From assembly GCA_943787785.1 (NCBI GenBank), contig CALSNT010000017.1, positions 248,001 through 312,000 on the forward strand: 64,000 nt of DNA. The letters run 5' to 3'. The position numbers and the translations under genes were made by a program. Positions within the stretch are counted from its first letter, which is position 1. Each line of letters starts with the position of its first letter. The notes beneath the pieces were generated by a model. That model made no database searches and was not told the origin of the DNA. It saw only the letters and a list, made by a program, of their open reading frames with translations. Source of the DNA: an uncultured Paracoccaceae bacterium (GTDB lineage: Bacteria > Pseudomonadota > Alphaproteobacteria > Rhodobacterales > Rhodobacteraceae). Below are positions 42,532-52,623 of this stretch, piece after piece.

Positions 42532-43320
42532 TTGACCAAACCCACTGTATTTCACATCCCGGTCTGTCCATTCTGCCAGAGGCTCGAAATCCTGCTGGAC
42601 CTAAAAGGCCAGCGCGATGCTATCGAATTCAATGTCATCGACATCACCAAGCCACGCCCCGACTGGTTGCTGGCGAAGACCGGCGGCTCAACCGCCTTGC
42701 CGATTTTCGAAGACGAGCAGGGTCGGGTTCTGAAGGAAAGCATGGTGATCCTACGCTATCTGGACGAAAGTCTTTTCGGCCCACCGGTGGCCCGTGCCGA
42801 CCCCTATGAGCGCGCCATCGAACGTCTGCTGATCACCCGCGAAGGTCAGTTTACCGGTGATGGCTATCGGATGGTGATGAACCAGTCCCACGACGAGCGG
42901 TCCGGGTTCATTGAAAAGATGGATGGGCACTGGCGCTGGTTCAACGCCTTCCTGATGCAGTACAATCCAGACGGCACATTCCTGTTCCAGGACTTCGGAC
43001 TGGCCGAGGTCGTCTATACGCCGCTGTTCATGCGATTATGGTTCCTCGATTATTACGAAGGCTACGCGATACCTGACAACGCTCGGCGTGCGCGAAGGTG
43101 GCACGACGCCTGCCTTGCTCATCCTTCGGCCCAGCAGACGAGCCACGAAGAAATCGTCAAACTCTATTATGACTACGCAAAAGGGGCCGGTAATGGGGCG
43201 CTGCTGCCGGGGCGCACGGTTTCGTCGTTCACGTTCAACCCCGACTGGCCGAACCGCCCGATGCCACCAGCGGACAAGTACGGAAATGCCGCAACGGACA
43301 CCGAACTTGGCCTGATCTGA
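42532..43320 (+). CDS. glutathione S-transferase-like protein with CPFC motif
   Basis: 262 residues from a TTG at 42532 preceded by GAAGAGG at a good distance; an upstream TTG at 42478 would add 18 residues without homology. N-terminal thioredoxin-like domain has FHIPVCPFCQRLEILLDLKG, a CxxC active site as in omega-class GSTs and glutaredoxins, then ALPIFED and ESMVILRYLDE. The helical domain has DFGLAEVVYTPLFMRLWFLD. It may act as a thiol transferase or deglutathionylase; substrate unknown. Confidence 0.8.
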   Translation: MTKPTVFHIPVCPFCQRLEILLDLKGQRDAIEFNVIDITKPRPDWLLAKTGGSTALPIFEDEQGRVLKESMVILRYLDESLFGPPVARADPYERAIERLLITREGQFTGDGYRMVMNQSHDERSGFIEKMDGHWRWFNAFLMQYNPDGTFLFQDFGLAEVVYTPLFMRLWFLDYYEGYAIPDNARRARRWHDACLAHPSAQQTSHEEIVKLYYDYAKGAGNGALLPGRTVSSFTFNPDWPNRPMPPADKYGNAATDTELGLI

Positions 43321-43351
43321 GAATTTCGCTTTCCTCCGAGGGTCGGATTTG

Positions 43352-43357
43352 TATAAC
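43352..43357 (+). promoter_or_regulatory. probable -10 box of the leu leader promoter
   Basis: TATAAC lies 7 bp before the ATG of the leader peptide; no good -35 hexamer is seen at 17 bp. Transcription starting about 7 bp downstream would begin at or next to that ATG, giving a leaderless message. Confidence 0.45.
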
Positions 43358-43364
43358 TCCCCCC

Positions 43365-43433
43365 ATGAAGCACGCTGCACATATCCCGTCTGCCCACGCG
43401 TTGGGCCTGCTTCTGCTCCTTAGCCGCCTCTGA
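43365..43433 (+). CDS. leuL: leucine-rich leader peptide (22 residues) upstream of leuA
   Basis: Reads MKHAAHIPSAHALG, then five consecutive Leu, then SRL and a TGA stop at 43431-43433. Seven of 22 codons are Leu, most of them clustered just before the stop, the signature of an amino-acid attenuator. No Shine-Dalgarno precedes the ATG, and a TATAAC box ends 7 bp upstream, so it is probably translated from a leaderless transcript. Ribosome stalling at Leu codons would influence the following hairpins and leuA expression. Confidence 0.82.
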   Translation: MKHAAHIPSAHALGLLLLLSRL

Positions 43434-43475
43434 GCGTGCCTTTCGGCGCGACCGCTCAGAGGGGTCCCCGCGCCG
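43427..43475 (+). promoter_or_regulatory. interleaved hairpins of the leu attenuator region
   Basis: Hairpin 1: CCTCTGAGCG (43427-43436) with CGCTCAGAGG (43453-43462), a perfect 10-bp stem that overlaps the leader's last codons and stop. Hairpin 2: CGGCGCG (43444-43450) with CGCGCCG (43469-43475), perfect 7-bp stem. Their arms interleave, so they should be mutually exclusive. No T-run follows hairpin 2 (A-run instead), so the switch may act by Rho, RNA stability or access to the leuA ribosome-binding site. Confidence 0.7.
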
Positions 43476-43508
43476 GAAAAAACGCTAAGGAAACAATGGA
43501 ATAGACCA

Positions 43509-45083
43509 ATGACAAGCACTGACAAGAACCGTGTCGTAATTTTCGACACCACCCTGCGTGACGGCGAACAAAGCCCCGGCGCAACCATGACCCACGACCA
43601 GAAGCTGGAGATTGCCGAGCTGCTGGACGAGATGGGCGTCGACATCATCGAAGCCGGATTTCCCATCGCCAGCCCCGGCGATTTCGAAGCCGTCAGCGAA
43701 ATCTCGCGCCGCGCCAAATCCGCCGTCATCTGCGGGCTGGCCCGCGCCCAATACGGCGACATCGACCGCGCATGGGAGGCGATCAAACACGCCAAACGCC
43801 CACGTATCCACACGTTCATCGGCACCTCGCCGTTCCACCGCGATATGCACAGTCTGGACCGTGACGGTATGGCGGCGCGCATTCATGACACCGTCAGCCA
43901 TGCCCGCAACCTGTGTGACAACGTGCAATGGTCACCGATGGATGCGACGCGAACCGAACACGACTATCTGCGCCGGGTCGTGGAAATCGCGATCAAAGCC
44001 GGGGCGACGACGATCAACATCCCAGACACGGTGGGTTACACCGCCCCTGCCGAAAGCGCCGACCTGATCCGCATGCTGATTTCCGAGGTTCCGGGCGCTC
44101 AGGATGTGATTTTCGCCACGCACTGTCATAACGATCTGGGGATGGCGACAGCCAATAGCCTGGCCGCCGTCGATGGCGGCGCGCGGCAAATCGAGTGCAC
44201 GATCAATGGCTTGGGCGAACGCGCAGGCAATACGGCGCTGGAAGAAGTGGTGATGGCGATGAAGGTCCGTAAGGACATTATGCCTTACATCACCGGTATC
44301 GACACCACCAAAATCATGGCGGCCAGCCGCCTGGTGGCTCAGGTGTCGGGCTTTGCCGTGCAGTTCAACAAGGCTATCGTCGGCAAGAACGCTTTCCTGC
44401 ACGAAAGCGGCATCCATCAGGACGGCGTGCTGAAGAATGCCGAAACCTTCGAGATCATGAGGCCCGAGGATATTGGGCTGAACACTTCTAACATCGTGAT
44501 GGGCAAACACTCGGGCCGCGCCGCCCTTCGCGCCAAGCTGAAGGAGTTGGGCTTCGATCTGGCCGACAATCAGCTGAACGATGTCTTTGTGCGCTTCAAG
44601 GATTTGGCCGACCGCAAGAAAGAAGTCTATGACGATGATCTGGTCGCCCTGATGCGCGATCAGCCAGGGGATGAGACGCTGGAGCGGATCCGCGTGAAGT
44701 TCCTGCGAGTGATCTGCGGCACCGAAGCGCCTCAGTCGGCAGACCTGACGCTGGAGGTCGACGGCAAGGATCACCAGACAACCGCGACGGGCGATGGCCC
44801 GGTGGATGCGGTGTTCAACGCGGTGAAAGCGCTGTTTCCGCATGACGCACGGCTGCAACTCTATCAGGTCCACGCCGTGACCGAAGGAACCGACGCACAA
44901 GCCACCGTCAGCGTGCGGATGGAAGAAGACGGGCGGATCGCGACCGGTCAATCGTCGGACACGGACACGGTGGTCGCCAGCGCTAAGGCCTATGTCAATG
45001 CGCTCAACCGACTGCTGGTGCGGCGGACGAAGTCAGACCCGGACGCGGATGTGAAAACGGTCAGCTACAAGGATGCTGGATAA
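43509..45083 (+). CDS. leuA: 2-isopropylmalate synthase
   Basis: 524 residues. TIM-barrel catalytic domain with IFDTTLRDGEQSPGATMT (catalytic Arg-Asp), GVDIIEAGFPIASPGDFEA, THCHNDLGMATANSLAAVDGG (metal His-x-His) and NGLGERAGNTALEEV. Subunit linker with HESGIHQDGVLKN, and a C-terminal LeuA dimer regulatory domain (about 400-515) that binds leucine for feedback inhibition. Condenses acetyl-CoA with 2-oxoisovalerate, the first leucine-specific step. Ribosome-binding site AAGGAAAC lies well upstream of the ATG. Controlled also by the leader. Confidence 0.97.
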   Translation: MTSTDKNRVVIFDTTLRDGEQSPGATMTHDQKLEIAELLDEMGVDIIEAGFPIASPGDFEAVSEISRRAKSAVICGLARAQYGDIDRAWEAIKHAKRPRIHTFIGTSPFHRDMHSLDRDGMAARIHDTVSHARNLCDNVQWSPMDATRTEHDYLRRVVEIAIKAGATTINIPDTVGYTAPAESADLIRMLISEVPGAQDVIFATHCHNDLGMATANSLAAVDGGARQIECTINGLGERAGNTALEEVVMAMKVRKDIMPYITGIDTTKIMAASRLVAQVSGFAVQFNKAIVGKNAFLHESGIHQDGVLKNAETFEIMRPEDIGLNTSNIVMGKHSGRAALRAKLKELGFDLADNQLNDVFVRFKDLADRKKEVYDDDLVALMRDQPGDETLERIRVKFLRVICGTEAPQSADLTLEVDGKDHQTTATGDGPVDAVFNAVKALFPHDARLQLYQVHAVTEGTDAQATVSVRMEEDGRIATGQSSDTDTVVASAKAYVNALNRLLVRRTKSDPDADVKTVSYKDAG

Positions 45084-45092
45084 AAGACGTCA

Positions 45093-45140
45093 CGGCAAGC
45101 GGCGGAGCTTTGCCCACCGCCTGCCGGAATTGTCCTTTTC
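45093..45140 (+). terminator. terminator after leuA
   Basis: CGGCAAGCGGCGG (45093-45105) pairs with CCACCGCCTGCCG (45114-45126) at 11 of 13 positions across an 8-base loop, followed by the T-rich TTGTCCTTTTC. It starts 10 bp after the leuA stop and separates leuA from mreB. Confidence 0.65.
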
Positions 45141-45212
45141 GATCATCGTAGCACCACCTATAAGACCTGTCTGCCCGGCGGTTGGGGAATCACCGGACAA
45201 ATTTGATTGTGA

Positions 45213-46274
<1,062 letters not shown>

Positions 46275-46342
46275 CACACCGCCGGGGCTTGGGCGCAAAG
46301 GCGCCCGATGCCCTCTCCTGACGCCAGATCGGGGGTTGACCC

Positions 46343-47248
46343 GTGGCCCGAAGCCGAGCCCGCGCCGAAGATTTCGCCCGCCCCGTCCGGCGGGTCTTAG
46401 TCGGTGGGCTGCTGATCTTTCTGATTGCACTGTTCGCACTATGGCGGATCGACAATCCGCGTGCCGAACGCTTCCGCGCAATGGTGGTTGACCGTTTCGT
46501 CCCCTCCTTTGACTGGGCTTTCGTGCCGGTGACCGCTTTTGCTGGCATGATCGAGGATTTCCAGTCCTACGCGCGCATCCACGAGCAAAACCAGGAATTG
46601 AAGCGCGAACTTCAGCAAATGAAAGCCTGGAAAGAGGCCGCCCTCCAGCTGGAGCAGGAAAACGCCAAGCTGCTGGCCCTGAACGAGATGCAGCTGGAAC
46701 CCAAGCTGACCTACATCGGCGGTGTGGTGCTTGCGGACAGTGGATCTCCGTTCCGCCAATCGGTTCTGCTCAATGTCGGTTCGCACGACGGAATTCGCGA
46801 TGGCTGGGCTGCGACCGACGGGCTGGGGCTGGTCGGCCGTATTTCCGGTGTCGGCGCAAATTCTTCGCGCGTGCTGATGCTGACGGACTCGTCTTCTCGA
46901 TTGCCGATCACGATCCAGCCCAGCGGCCAGACCGCGATCCTGACCGGACAGAACGTGCCGCGCCCGCTAATCTCGTTCCTCGAAGCGCCCGATCAGATCC
47001 GACCCGGTGATCGCGTGGTCAGTTCCGGCGACGGACGAGTGTTCCCTGCCGGCCTGCTGGTGGGGCAGGTTGCCCTTGGAAACGACGGACGCTTCCGCGT
47101 GTCGCTTGCCGCAGATTATGAGCGCCTCGAATTCCTGCGTGTACTGCGCAGCAAGCTGGCCAGTACCATCGAAGATCCCGGATCAATGGTGGCTCCGCTG
47201 CCTGCCTTCCAGGGCCCGCAGTTGCCGCGCGAGGCCGCCGATGGCTGA
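46343..47248 (+). CDS. mreC: rod-shape-determining protein MreC
   Basis: 301 residues from a GTG with GGGGG upstream. One membrane helix (about 17-37, VLVGGLLIFLIALFALWRI), a coiled coil (about 75-115, KRELQQMKAWKEAALQLEQE) and the MreC beta-barrel domain (VVLADSGSPFRQSVLLNVGSHDGIRDG). It sits in the periplasm and links MreB/MreD to PBP2, activating it. Overlaps mreD by 8 bp. Confidence 0.94.
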   Translation: MARSRARAEDFARPVRRVLVGGLLIFLIALFALWRIDNPRAERFRAMVVDRFVPSFDWAFVPVTAFAGMIEDFQSYARIHEQNQELKRELQQMKAWKEAALQLEQENAKLLALNEMQLEPKLTYIGGVVLADSGSPFRQSVLLNVGSHDGIRDGWAATDGLGLVGRISGVGANSSRVLMLTDSSSRLPITIQPSGQTAILTGQNVPRPLISFLEAPDQIRPGDRVVSSGDGRVFPAGLLVGQVALGNDGRFRVSLAADYERLEFLRVLRSKLASTIEDPGSMVAPLPAFQGPQLPREAADG

Positions 47249-47780
47249 TATCTCAACCTCCCGTCGTTGGCGCCTGAGGATGCTGTTTGTCCTGCTGGCC
47301 GGGCTGATCTACTTCGTCCATTTGCTGCCCCTCAGGACAGGCCCCGGCGGTTGGCCGATCCCCGATTTCGTGGTCCTGATCGGCTTTGTCTGGGTACTCA
47401 GACGCTCTGCCATCATGCCTGTCTGGCTATTTGCAGCGATGGTCTTGCTGGGCGATTTCCTTTTGATGCGACCGTTGGGCCTATGGACCGCAGTCGCGGT
47501 AGTCGGGCTGGAATTCCTGCGCAGCCGCGAGCCCACTTCCCGCGACATGCCACTACCGGTCGAATGGGCAATGGTCGCAGGCGTCCTGGCGCTGATGTAT
47601 GCTGGACAAGCTTTGGCATTAGCCGTTTTTGTCGCCGATCAACCCCAGTTCAGCCTGACAGCGCTGGAGTTCATTCTGACCATCTTTGCTTACCCCATCA
47701 TCGTGCTGGCGACCCGCCACGGGCTGGGTCTGAGGAAAGCGCTGCGACCGCAATCCGGCGCGCTGGGGATCAGGGCATGA
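47241..47780 (+). CDS. mreD: rod-shape-determining protein MreD
   Basis: 179 residues from ATG 47241, five or so membrane helices. Rhodobacteraceae MreD sequences are divergent; the call rests on position between mreC and mrdA (8-bp and 4-bp overlaps), length and topology, plus the polar segment GWPIPDFVVLIGFVWVLRR near the second helix. Membrane partner of MreC in the elongasome. Confidence 0.85.
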   Translation: MADISTSRRWRLRMLFVLLAGLIYFVHLLPLRTGPGGWPIPDFVVLIGFVWVLRRSAIMPVWLFAAMVLLGDFLLMRPLGLWTAVAVVGLEFLRSREPTSRDMPLPVEWAMVAGVLALMYAGQALALAVFVADQPQFSLTALEFILTIFAYPIIVLATRHGLGLRKALRPQSGALGIRA

Positions 47781-49720
47781 AACGCACCCCGCGTGATACC
47801 GAGTACAGCGCCAAGCTGATCACCCGCCGCGCACTGGTGCTGGGCGGCGTGCAGCTTGGAATTCTAGGCGTTCTGGGCACCCGGATGCACCAGTTGCAGG
47901 TCAAGCAAGCCTCGGAATACCGTCTGCTGGCTGACGAGAACCGCATCAACCTGCACCTGCTCGCCCCGGCTCGTGGGCTCATCTACGATCGCAACGGTGT
48001 GGTGATCGCAGACAACGAACAGAACTACCGGATCGCCATCGTGCGCGAAGTTGCCGGTGACGTGGACGAAGTCGTCGACCGCCTGCGCCGCATCGTGCGC
48101 CTTGATCCGGACGAGCTTGCCCGCGCTGTGGCCGAGGTGAAACGCCGCTCGCCCTTCGTACCGGTGACGCTGGCCGATCAGCTCAGCTGGGATGACATTG
48201 CCGAGGTTGCGGTGAATGCCCCCGCCCTGCCGGGCATCACGCCAGAGGTTGGCCTGTCGCGCAGCTATCCGATGGGCAGCGATTTTGCGCATGTGCTGGG
48301 GTACGTCGGTGCGGTCAGCGACTATGACCTGTCCCGGATCGAGGACAAAGACCCGCTGCTGCAAATCCCGAAATTCCAGATCGGCAAGGTCGGAGTCGAA
48401 CGCAAAATGGAGGCCGCGCTGCGCGGCAGCGCGGGCAGCCGCCAGATCGAGGTCAACGCCAATGGCCGCGTCATGCGAGAGCTTGAGCGTCAGGAAGGCG
48501 ACCCCGGCGCGGACGTACAACTGACCCTCGACCACGGATTACAGAATTTTGCCATGGCGCGGATGCAATACGAAAGCGCAGCCGCTGTGGTCATGGACGT
48601 GAACAACGGCGACATCCTTGCCATTACGTCGACCCCCTCGTTCGACCCTAATAAATTCGTCCACGGCATTTCAGGGGCGGATTATCGCACCCTGACCGAA
48701 AGCAAATATCGCCCGCTGGCAGACAAGTCAGTGCAGGGGACATACCCGCCGGGCTCGACGTTCAAAATGATGGTTGCGTTGGCGGGACTGGAACATGGGG
48801 TCATCCAGCCCAACGACACCCAGCGCTGCCGCGGCTTCACGACGCTGGGCAATCGCAAGTTCCACTGTTGGAAACGCGGCGGCCACGGCAATGTTGATCT
48901 GGAAACCAGCCTGCGCCGCTCCTGCGACGTGTACTACTACGAACTGGCGCGCAAAGTCGGCATCGACAAGATTGCCGAGATGGCCCGCCGTTTCGGCTTT
49001 GACGACGCGTTCGATCTTCCAATGTCCGCCGTCAGCCGAGGGATCATGCCCGACAAGACCTGGCTGGCGCAGCGCTATAGTCAGGACTGGCGCGTCGGCG
49101 ACACTCTGAACGCTGCAATCGGGCAAGGCTACGTGCTGGCCACGCCGCTGCAGCTGGCGGTGATGACAGCGCGGATCGCCAATGGAACCGGCGTGGAGCC
49201 GCGCCTTGTCAAATCCGTGGACTCGGTCGAGGTGCCACTGGATCCGGCCCTGTCGCTGCGCGTCAACGAAAACCACCTCCGCCTCGTCCGCGACGGGATG
49301 TTCGGCGTCGTCAACCGCTCCGGCGGGACCGCCGGTCGATCCCGTGTCGCACTGCCGGAATTCACAATGGCCGGCAAAACCGGCACCAGCCAGGTGCGCA
49401 GCATTTCCGCTGCTGAGCGTGCGCAGGGTGTCACCCGCAACGCCGACCTGCCGTGGGAACGTCGCGACCACGCGCTGTTCGTGAGCTATGCGCCCTACGA
49501 AAACCCGAAATACGCCGTCTCGGTCGTGGTTGAACACGGCGGAGGCGGGTCGGTCGCCGCCGCCCCGATTGCCCGCGACCTGATGCTTTATGCCCTTTAC
49601 GGCGGCATGCCCCAACTGGAAGCGTACCCCAGCAACCAGCAACGCGAAGCCGGAGAACGCCTGAATGCCCTGCCCCTGCGCGAGCGCATGCCCGGCGCGC
49701 CGATGAAATCACGCGCATGA
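47777..49720 (+). CDS. mrdA: penicillin-binding protein 2 (peptidoglycan transpeptidase)
   Basis: 647 residues from ATG 47777. N-terminal membrane anchor (about 18-37), dimerisation domain (PARGLIYDRNGVVIADNEQNY) and the transpeptidase domain with the active-site Ser327 in PGSTFKMMV, the SCD variant of SxN in LRRSCDVYYYELARKVG, and KTGTSQ near the C-terminus. It cross-links new wall strands made by RodA. A Zn-binding loop seen in E. coli PBP2 cannot be confirmed (Cys in QRCRGF, KFHCWK are present). Confidence 0.95.
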   Translation: MKRTPRDTEYSAKLITRRALVLGGVQLGILGVLGTRMHQLQVKQASEYRLLADENRINLHLLAPARGLIYDRNGVVIADNEQNYRIAIVREVAGDVDEVVDRLRRIVRLDPDELARAVAEVKRRSPFVPVTLADQLSWDDIAEVAVNAPALPGITPEVGLSRSYPMGSDFAHVLGYVGAVSDYDLSRIEDKDPLLQIPKFQIGKVGVERKMEAALRGSAGSRQIEVNANGRVMRELERQEGDPGADVQLTLDHGLQNFAMARMQYESAAAVVMDVNNGDILAITSTPSFDPNKFVHGISGADYRTLTESKYRPLADKSVQGTYPPGSTFKMMVALAGLEHGVIQPNDTQRCRGFTTLGNRKFHCWKRGGHGNVDLETSLRRSCDVYYYELARKVGIDKIAEMARRFGFDDAFDLPMSAVSRGIMPDKTWLAQRYSQDWRVGDTLNAAIGQGYVLATPLQLAVMTARIANGTGVEPRLVKSVDSVEVPLDPALSLRVNENHLRLVRDGMFGVVNRSGGTAGRSRVALPEFTMAGKTGTSQVRSISAAERAQGVTRNADLPWERRDHALFVSYAPYENPKYAVSVVVEHGGGGSVAAAPIARDLMLYALYGGMPQLEAYPSNQQREAGERLNALPLRERMPGAPMKSRA

Positions 49721-50862
49721 GCTATCTAGAATACAAGATCAAGACTGTGCCGACCGGGATTACAAAGATCCTGTATCTGAACTGGCCGCTCGTCCTGCTG
49801 CTGACGGCGGTGGCCAGTGTCGGTTTCCTGATGCTGTTCTCAGTCGCAGGGGGTAACATGCAGCCCTGGGCCGAGCCGCAGATGAAGCGTTTCGGGCTCG
49901 GCATGGCAGCGATGTTCGTCATCGCCATGGTACCGATCTGGTTCTGGCGCAACATGGCGGGTCTCGCCTATGCCGTGTCGATCCTGTTGCTTTTGCTTGT
50001 CGAATTCTTTGGCTTTAGCGGCGGCGGTGCCCAGCGCTGGATTGACCTTGGTTTCATGCGTCTGCAACCTTCCGAGCTGACAAAGATCAGTATGGTGATG
50101 ATCCTCGCCGCCTATTACGACTGGCTGGAAGTTGAGCGCATTTCGCACCCGATCTGGGTACTGGTGCCGATGGCGCTGATCCTCGTGCCGACGTTCCTCG
50201 TCCTGAAACAACCGGATCTTGGCACCGCAATCCTGCTGGTCGCCGGCGGTGGCATCATGATGTTCATCGCCGGGGTACATTGGGCCTATTTCATCGCCGT
50301 CATCATCGCTGGTGTGGCCGTTGTCTACACCGCGTTGCTGTCACGCGGCACGGACTGGCAGTTGCTGAAAGACTACCAGTTCCGCCGCATCGACACGTTC
50401 CTCGACCCGTCGACAGACCCGCTGGGCGCGGGTTACAACATCACCCAATCGAAAATCGCACTGGGGTCCGGAGGATTTTCAGGGCGCGGCTTCATGCAAG
50501 GCACCCAGTCGCGTCTGAACTTCCTGCCCGAAAAACACACCGACTTCATCTTCACCACATTGGCCGAAGAATTCGGCTTTGTCGGCGCGATTTCCTTGCT
50601 GGTCCTCTACGGGCTGATCCTAATGTTCTGCATTACATCGGCGTTGACCAACAACGATCGGTTCGGATCACTGGTGACCCTTGGCGTCGCCGCGACGTTC
50701 TTCCTGTTTTTCGCAGTCAACATGGCCATGGTCATGGGCCTGATGCCGGTTGTTGGCGTCCCGCTACCGCTGATCAGCTATGGAGGCACAGCCATGATCG
50801 CCTTGCTCGCCGCTTTCGGTTTGGCGCAGTCCGCCCACGTTCATAAGCCCCGCGGCAAATGA
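49717..50862 (+). CDS. rodA: SEDS glycosyltransferase RodA
   Basis: 381 residues, about ten membrane helices. SEDS signatures FMRLQPSELTKISMVMILAAYYD, VLKQPDLGTAILLVAGGGIMMF, ALGSGGFSGRGFMQGTQSRL, FLPEKHTDFIFTTLAEEFGF and the C-terminal PVVGVPLPLISYGGTAMI. It polymerises lipid II into glycan strands in complex with PBP2. Start overlaps mrdA by 4 bp and end overlaps the following reductase by 4 bp. Confidence 0.97.
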   Translation: MSYLEYKIKTVPTGITKILYLNWPLVLLLTAVASVGFLMLFSVAGGNMQPWAEPQMKRFGLGMAAMFVIAMVPIWFWRNMAGLAYAVSILLLLLVEFFGFSGGGAQRWIDLGFMRLQPSELTKISMVMILAAYYDWLEVERISHPIWVLVPMALILVPTFLVLKQPDLGTAILLVAGGGIMMFIAGVHWAYFIAVIIAGVAVVYTALLSRGTDWQLLKDYQFRRIDTFLDPSTDPLGAGYNITQSKIALGSGGFSGRGFMQGTQSRLNFLPEKHTDFIFTTLAEEFGFVGAISLLVLYGLILMFCITSALTNNDRFGSLVTLGVAATFFLFFAVNMAMVMGLMPVVGVPLPLISYGGTAMIALLAAFGLAQSAHVHKPRGK

Positions 50863-51791
50863 GCGTCACCGTCCTGTTCGATGCCCCCCGCGCCAATTGG
50901 ACCGCTTTTGAGCGACCGCTGCGCGACGCGCTGAACGAAGCGGGCATTGAGGCACAACTGAACACCAAAGCCGAACCCGATACTGTCGATTACGTCGTTT
51001 ACGCGCCCGGAGGCGGCATTACCGATTTCGCGCCCTACACTAATACCCGCGCCGTACTCAGCCTTTGGGCCGGGGTCGAAAAGATCGTGATCAATCCCAC
51101 TCTCACGCAACCACTGGCCCGAATGGTCGATCCTGGCATGACCGAAGGGATGACCGAATGGGTTGTCGGCCACGCTATGCGCCATCATCTGGGCATGGAC
51201 GCGCATCTGACAGCCAAGGCGGGCAGCTGGAATCAGACCGCACCACCCCTGGCGCGCCATCGGCGTGTCGGGGTGTTGGGCCTCGGCGCGTTGGGATCAG
51301 CCGCCGCGCAAGCGCTGGCGGCGCTGAAATTCGACGTGTCTGGCTGGAGCCGCCGCCCCAAAAAGATCAATGCTATCACCTGCTACAGCGGCGATGATGG
51401 CCTGCGCGAAGTCATCGCCAGTTCCGACATCCTCGTCCTGTTGCTGCCACTTACGACCGCAACCGAGAACCTTTTGAACGCCGACAGCCTGGCCTTGATG
51501 CCGAAGAAGGCCAGCATTCTGAACCCCGGCCGCGGCCAGTTAATCGACGACGACGCCCTACTTGCGGCTCTCGATACTGGTCAGATCGGCAGCGCCACAC
51601 TGGACGTCTTCCGCGTCGAGCCCTTGCCCGCCGAGCACCCCTTCTGGGCCCACCCACGCGTGACCGTGACGCCACACATCGCTTCGGAAACCCGTGCCGA
51701 AACCGCCGCAACGGTGATCGCCGAGAACATCCGACGCGGCGAAGCGGGCGAACCGTTCCTGCATCTGGTCGACCGCAACGCAGGCTACTGA
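50859..51791 (+). CDS. ghrA: glyoxylate/hydroxypyruvate reductase A-like dehydrogenase
   Basis: 310 residues of the D-2-hydroxyacid dehydrogenase family. Cofactor loop RRVGVLGLGALGSAAAQALAAL near 132, SGWSRRPKK after the second strand (basic residues favour NADPH), catalytic Arg in LNPGRGQLIDDDAL, Glu in LDVFRVEPLP and His in VTVTPHIASETR. It reduces glyoxylate and hydroxypyruvate. The ATGA overlap with rodA places a metabolic enzyme at the end of the rod operon; whether this matters for wall growth is unknown. Confidence 0.9.
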   Translation: MSVTVLFDAPRANWTAFERPLRDALNEAGIEAQLNTKAEPDTVDYVVYAPGGGITDFAPYTNTRAVLSLWAGVEKIVINPTLTQPLARMVDPGMTEGMTEWVVGHAMRHHLGMDAHLTAKAGSWNQTAPPLARHRRVGVLGLGALGSAAAQALAALKFDVSGWSRRPKKINAITCYSGDDGLREVIASSDILVLLLPLTTATENLLNADSLALMPKKASILNPGRGQLIDDDALLAALDTGQIGSATLDVFRVEPLPAEHPFWAHPRVTVTPHIASETRAETAATVIAENIRRGEAGEPFLHLVDRNAGY

Positions 51792-51816
51792 CGCCGCGCC
51801 CCTACCATCATTGGTT

Positions 51817-51839
51817 CAAGAATAGCCCCGCCAAAGGCA
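51817..51839 (+). repeat. short CCCGCC intergenic motif, copy 3
   Basis: Begins CAAGAATAGCCCCGCC and ends AAAGGCA, in the gap between the reductase and the convergent SseB gene. Shares about 18 of 23 positions with 22765-22787. The most diverged of the three copies. Confidence 0.4.
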
Positions 51840-51873
51840 TGAGTCTCTTCTATTTCTCAGGCTCAAGGCACCC

Positions 51874-52623
51874 CTACCGAAGCCTAGGCGGACGCTTAGG
51901 ATCGCTGCCCGGTGCCTGCTGAAACAAGCCGGATTGGGGCAAATCAAACCGCAGTCCGACACGCTCCAAAGTCGCCATGACCGGATCGCCTGACTGATGG
52001 AAACTCACATCCAGCGCACCGGCCTCGATGCCGGAAAACACCAGCGCCTCACCCACGGCCTGTGTCAACGCTTGCCGGGCAGCATCTGGCGCGCCAATCA
52101 CCGCCAACAAATGACCGGTTATGCCACCGTCCCAATCTACTTCCGTCAGATAGGCCGCTTGCGCCAGCCCCGCGGCGGCAGAAAGCTTTTCGTCCAATGC
52201 GCGCAAAAGTGCCTCGGGCGCGTGGCCCGGCGCGCGCAACGCCTTGGGAACGGCTGACACCTCCGCCGGGCTTTGCTCTAGCATCCCGGCCAGCCAGTCG
52301 ATCACCTCCGGAGGCAGGACTTGAGACGATGGCGCAACGCTCAGGTTCAGCCCCAGGCCGACGCCCTGTCCCGACAGCATGGTTGCGACAGCCCGACCAG
52401 TGATCTCGGCGCGTCCGGCCCCGTCCGGGGCGAATTCGACAACGCGCGCTTCTGTGTCAAACGCCAGAACAATCGGTCCGTCAGACAGGTGAAACACCTT
52501 GGGTTCCTCGCCGTCCAGCAACAGAAACAGCTCTGCCCCCGCCAACCGGTCGTAAAAACGCAGGCGCTGATCCAGGTCAGCCTCGGCCGCGAGGTGGGCT
52601 TCGTCGAGAGGCGTCTCGCTCAT
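51874..52623 (-). CDS. SseB-family protein
   Basis: 249 residues. An N-terminal SseB-like domain (DQRLRFYDRLAGAELFLLLDGEE, VLAFDTEARVVEFAP) and a C-terminal SseB_C-like half (AAYLTEVDWDGGITGHLLAVIGAPDAARQAL). E. coli SseB was described as an enhancer of serine sensitivity; the molecular role is unknown. Its 5' end overlaps the stop of the uracil-DNA glycosylase gene by 4 bp, so they form an operon. Confidence 0.78.
   Translation of the reverse strand: MSETPLDEAHLAAEADLDQRLRFYDRLAGAELFLLLDGEEPKVFHLSDGPIVLAFDTEARVVEFAPDGAGRAEITGRAVATMLSGQGVGLGLNLSVAPSSQVLPPEVIDWLAGMLEQSPAEVSAVPKALRAPGHAPEALLRALDEKLSAAAGLAQAAYLTEVDWDGGITGHLLAVIGAPDAARQALTQAVGEALVFSGIEAGALDVSFHQSGDPVMATLERVGLRFDLPQSGLFQQAPGSDPKRPPRLR

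Noticed and set aside
43444-43480. Hairpin 2 before leuA as a classical intrinsic terminator.
   Set aside because: It is followed by AAAAAA rather than a T-run on the coding strand, so I kept it as an attenuator structure, not a terminator.
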